Shown here one piece after another: positions 62,016 to 64,000 of a stretch of DNA of 64,000 nucleotides. Each line of letters starts with the position of its first letter. Position 1 is the first letter of the stretch. The translations under genes and the position numbers were made by a program. The notes beneath the pieces are model-generated. The model worked only from the letters and a program-made list of their open reading frames with translations, searched no databases and had not been told where the DNA came from. Location: NCBI RefSeq assembly GCF_021390575.1, contig NZ_JAJEJQ010000004.1:428648-492647 (forward strand). Reading direction: 5' to 3'. Source of the DNA: Paraburkholderia adhaesiva. Lineage in GTDB: Bacteria; Pseudomonadota; Gammaproteobacteria; Burkholderiales; Burkholderiaceae.

Positions 62016-62501
62016 TCACGCGGAAGCGCCGGAACTGCCCTGTGGCGGCACGCTGTCCAGCACCGCCAAAGCCTGCTGCCGGATCTCGCGCGCGATCATC
62101 TGCTGAGCCCCCTCATACCAGCGCCGCGGCAATCCCTCGAGTAACCGGTCGTGAATCGTCAGCAACTTCGCAATCACCTCTGCGTCCGGCTCACTGACAG
62201 ACTGCCAGCCATGCGCCCGGCCGCTTTCCATCAGACTCTTCAAAACCATGACTGCAGCGCCCAGGGCGCGTACATCAACTTCTGCGCCGGTCTGGCGCAC
62301 CATCAGATTCGTGCGGCACAGCACCTGCACAAGCTCCGCCGCGTGATCGTGCTTCCCCAGCCCCTGCCGCAATGCCACCAGCGCAAGATGCGCCGGCAGC
62401 GAAATCGCACGCACCGCCTGCGCGGTGAGAGGCAGCAGCATCTCGCGCGTCAGCACCAGCCTCCCCATCCCCTTCCTGCTACCTTTCTTCGACTTACCCA
62501 T
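62016..62501 (-). CDS. Hypothetical protein with HDRLLE-LPRRW motif
   Basis: From ATG 62501 the 161-residue product starts MGKSKKGSRKGMGRLVLTRE, a basic arm, then is helical with HLALVALRQGLGKHDHAAEL and TIHDRLLEGLPRRWYEGAQQMIA. The start overlaps the stop of the upstream HTH gene by 8 bases (translational coupling). The frame continues upstream to 62546 in the HTH coding region. I do not recognise the family; coupling suggests a common role with the HTH and cysteine-histidine proteins. Confidence 0.55.
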   Translation of the reverse strand: MGKSKKGSRKGMGRLVLTREMLLPLTAQAVRAISLPAHLALVALRQGLGKHDHAAELVQVLCRTNLMVRQTGAEVDVRALGAAVMVLKSLMESGRAHGWQSVSEPDAEVIAKLLTIHDRLLEGLPRRWYEGAQQMIAREIRQQALAVLDSVPPQGSSGASA

Positions 62502-62751
62502 TTCCTCGCGCCGCCTCCATGTCCACGGCGATCTTCTGGCAGTCATCCTGAGCGTCCACCACCCGGATCCAGAACCACTCGCCTTTCACTCCACTTGCCC
62601 GCCGCAACCACCCATCAAGCTGCGCACGCCGCAGCAGCGTCCGCGTCGTCATGTAGCTCATGCCAACCCGCGCGCACAGCTGTTGTGTCGAATACGCAAT
62701 GCCGGGCGTCATGGCGGCCAGCAGATCGTCAAACCCCGCCCGCCAGTTCAT
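62494..62751 (-). CDS. Small helix-turn-helix protein, 85 residues
   Basis: The product MNWRAGFDDLLAAMTPGIAY continues STQQLCARVGMSYMTTRTLLRRAQLDGWLRRASG, a winged helix-turn-helix pattern with a recognition helix followed by EWFWIRV as wing strand. It is probably a DNA-binding regulator. It overlaps both neighbours (ATGA with the upstream gene, 8 bases with the downstream one). Confidence 0.6.
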   Translation of the reverse strand: MNWRAGFDDLLAAMTPGIAYSTQQLCARVGMSYMTTRTLLRRAQLDGWLRRASGVKGEWFWIRVVDAQDDCQKIAVDMEAARGNG

Positions 62752-62984
62752 TCCCCGCCCTCAAAGTGATAGTTCAGGCGCTTGATGCGCTTCTTCGAAC
62801 GGGCAAGCACCGCACGCTGAAGACACTCCGGCGGATCCAGCAGGACTGTCGTAGCGTGACGCTCGAAACGATGACCTTTCGCACATTCGAACGCATCGCT
62901 GATCCTGTTGCCCTGCCACACATCGGCGCGGCACCGCCAGCCCAAAGCTCCGGCACGTTCATGCAGCCTTGCCAGACCATCCAT
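62748..62984 (-). CDS. Small cysteine/histidine protein, 78 residues
   Basis: From ATG 62984 the product reads MDGLARLHERAGALGWRCRA, then FECAKGHRFERHATTVLLDPPECLQ and a basic end. WRCR, FECAKGHRF and PECL give a Cys-His set like a small zinc ribbon or treble clef. It starts 5 bases after the hydrolase stop and overlaps the HTH gene by 4 bases. Possibly nucleic-acid-binding; not recognised. Confidence 0.5.
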   Translation of the reverse strand: MDGLARLHERAGALGWRCRADVWQGNRISDAFECAKGHRFERHATTVLLDPPECLQRAVLARSKKRIKRLNYHFEGGE

Positions 62985-62989
62985 CCGGT

Positions 62990-64000
62990 TCAATTGGCGC
63001 GTTTCCCGGACCAGACGACATCGCCGTCGACCGCATAGAGCTGACACCGATGGTAAAGCTGGCGGCAATGCTCAAGTGCATACGCGACCGGATCGGCTCC
63101 GCGCGACGAAGCTACCGCACTGCCATCGGGGGCCAACGCAAACGCTCGTGGCAGCGGCATCTGGAGGAACTGTGCGTATGCGCTGCGGCCCGCAGCGTTC
63201 AGGCGCGGCACTGCGGCAACATCCGTCAGCGCCGCAAAATGCGTCGCCTTTGGCGCGGGCGTTGGGCGAACCCACACCACGGTGTTATCGACGGCATACA
63301 GGCGGCAGCCAGGACCGTGCTCGCCACACCGCTTCAGCGCCTGGGCGAGCGGATCGAATCCACCTGCCGAGGCGCCCGCGCCGTTCGGTCCGATCGCCAG
63401 CGCACGAGGCAGGGGTTTGTCGAGAAATTTTCGGTAATAGGCTGGCCCCTGTTCGCCCAGGTACGGTAGCGCCTGTGTGTCGTTCAGATCCGCGTAGTGA
63501 CTCGGCGGGGGCACCGGCATGGGCATGTATTCGGGATAGATTTCTGTATGTGGGAGCCCCACGCGCGCAAGGAACGCATCGGCCTTCGGTACCCACAACC
63601 CGAGCGCCTCGGGATAGCTGAGGATCTGGTGCGCATCCGCGCCAAACGAGCCGTAGGCAACCAGTTCAGCCGGGCCGCCCGCAGCAACATAGCGGTCGTA
63701 CATCGTGTGCCATAGCGACGTGTTCAAAACCTGGTCGTTGTCCCCGAAGAACCAGATCGACGGCGTCTTTGTCTGTTTGCCCAGGATAGCGGCGGCAGTG
63801 ACCAGGGCCGAATCGGGATCCGTGCAACCGACCTCCTGCATGCCCCCGGCGAAGCTCATCAAACCCTTGACACCAGGCACGTCGAGCGTACCGAGCGCAA
63901 GGGTGTTCCACCCGCCAAAGCTCTGTCCGGCAACCACAATGCGTGAGCCGTCGATATCGGGTTGCTGTTTCATGTAGCCGATCACCGCGCTGATATCGTT
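62990..64000 (-). CDS. Alpha/beta hydrolase (dienelactone hydrolase-like), 5' end outside window
   Basis: The frame enters from the window end (SAVIGYMKQQPDIDGSRIVVAGQSFGGWNTL) and shows the nucleophile elbow GQSFGG, the acid loop WFFGDNDQVLN and a histidine in FGADAHQIL, a complete catalytic triad of the alpha/beta-hydrolase fold. Two C-terminal repeats follow, each with YYRKFLDKPLPRALAIGPNG-like and YAQFLQMPLPRAFALAPDG-like sequence and CRLYAVDN or CQLYAVDG with paired cysteines; this repeat domain is known from exported hydrolases of this group. So a periplasmic esterase is likely. The N-terminus and any signal peptide are not in this window. Confidence 0.8.
   Translation of the reverse strand, partial: NDISAVIGYMKQQPDIDGSRIVVAGQSFGGWNTLALGTLDVPGVKGLMSFAGGMQEVGCTDPDSALVTAAAILGKQTKTPSIWFFGDNDQVLNTSLWHTMYDRYVAAGGPAELVAYGSFGADAHQILSYPEALGLWVPKADAFLARVGLPHTEIYPEYMPMPVPPPSHYADLNDTQALPYLGEQGPAYYRKFLDKPLPRALAIGPNGAGASAGGFDPLAQALKRCGEHGPGCRLYAVDNTVVWVRPTPAPKATHFAALTDVAAVPRLNAAGRSAYAQFLQMPLPRAFALAPDGSAVASSRGADPVAYALEHCRQLYHRCQLYAVDGDVVWSGKRAN

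Noticed and set aside
1..64000. CRISPR array, rRNA or tRNA genes
   Set aside because: No regularly spaced repeats and no tRNA-like T-arm sequences were found by eye; a suppressor tRNA in particular was looked for and not seen.

Overview
The window looks like a Burkholderiaceae replicon (Paraburkholderia/Caballeronia/Burkholderia type). This rests on its GC-rich coding style, short CspA, YdcH and DUF4349-type host genes, and IS families common in that group (IS3 of the IS407 group, IS66, ISL3, an IS110-family element, a Tn3-family unit). No rRNA, tRNA or CRISPR array was seen. A plasmid or a genomic island is equally possible.

Layout. (1) 65-6481, minus strand: a tight five-gene GTPase-associated conflict operon (calcineurin-like phosphoesterase, all-helical GASH-type protein, two double-GTPases, GAP1-type protein). 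(2) 6909-8338: small host genes, including a cold-shock protein and a nonsense-mutated H-NS-like gene. (3) 8391-36000 and 48223-61657: remains of a large myovirus-like (T4/jumbo-type) phage. They include an RNA polymerase beta-prime-like subunit, a family B DNA polymerase exonuclease half, an N-acetylmuramidase endolysin, a zinc metalloprotein, a baseplate wedge-like protein, a hub-like protein, many structural genes, tiny membrane proteins, an H-NS protein and a LamG/arabinofuranosidase-like tail fibre. (4) 36855-47599: a host-like or cargo block of exported proteins between IS relics. (5) 61746-64000: a coupled four-gene operon of unknown small proteins and an alpha/beta hydrolase.

The phage part is a fossil. 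Four genes are cut by transposable elements whose target duplications can be read, so the ancestral reading frames can be restored: a structural gene by a Tn3-family unit (5-bp duplication), the DNA polymerase and a structural gene by two 1193-bp IS3 copies (4-bp duplications AACG and GCAC), and the tail fibre by IS66 (8-bp duplication CAACGGGA). Other genes carry frameshifts, an apparent start-codon loss, or in-frame stops. All three in-frame stops inside phage genes are TAG; a fourth TAG lies in the host H-NS-like gene.

The most unusual structure is at 18430-20587. The 3' end of the RNA polymerase beta-prime-like gene is present twice as a 42-bp direct repeat, flanking an HNH homing-type endonuclease gene and a convergent PD-(D/E)XK nuclease-like gene. 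The upstream copy still ends the polymerase ORF with only its last residues changed, so the cassette appears to have inserted without inactivating its target. The 503-residue HNH protein at 22351-23862 and the GTPase operon are the other conflict-type systems in the window.
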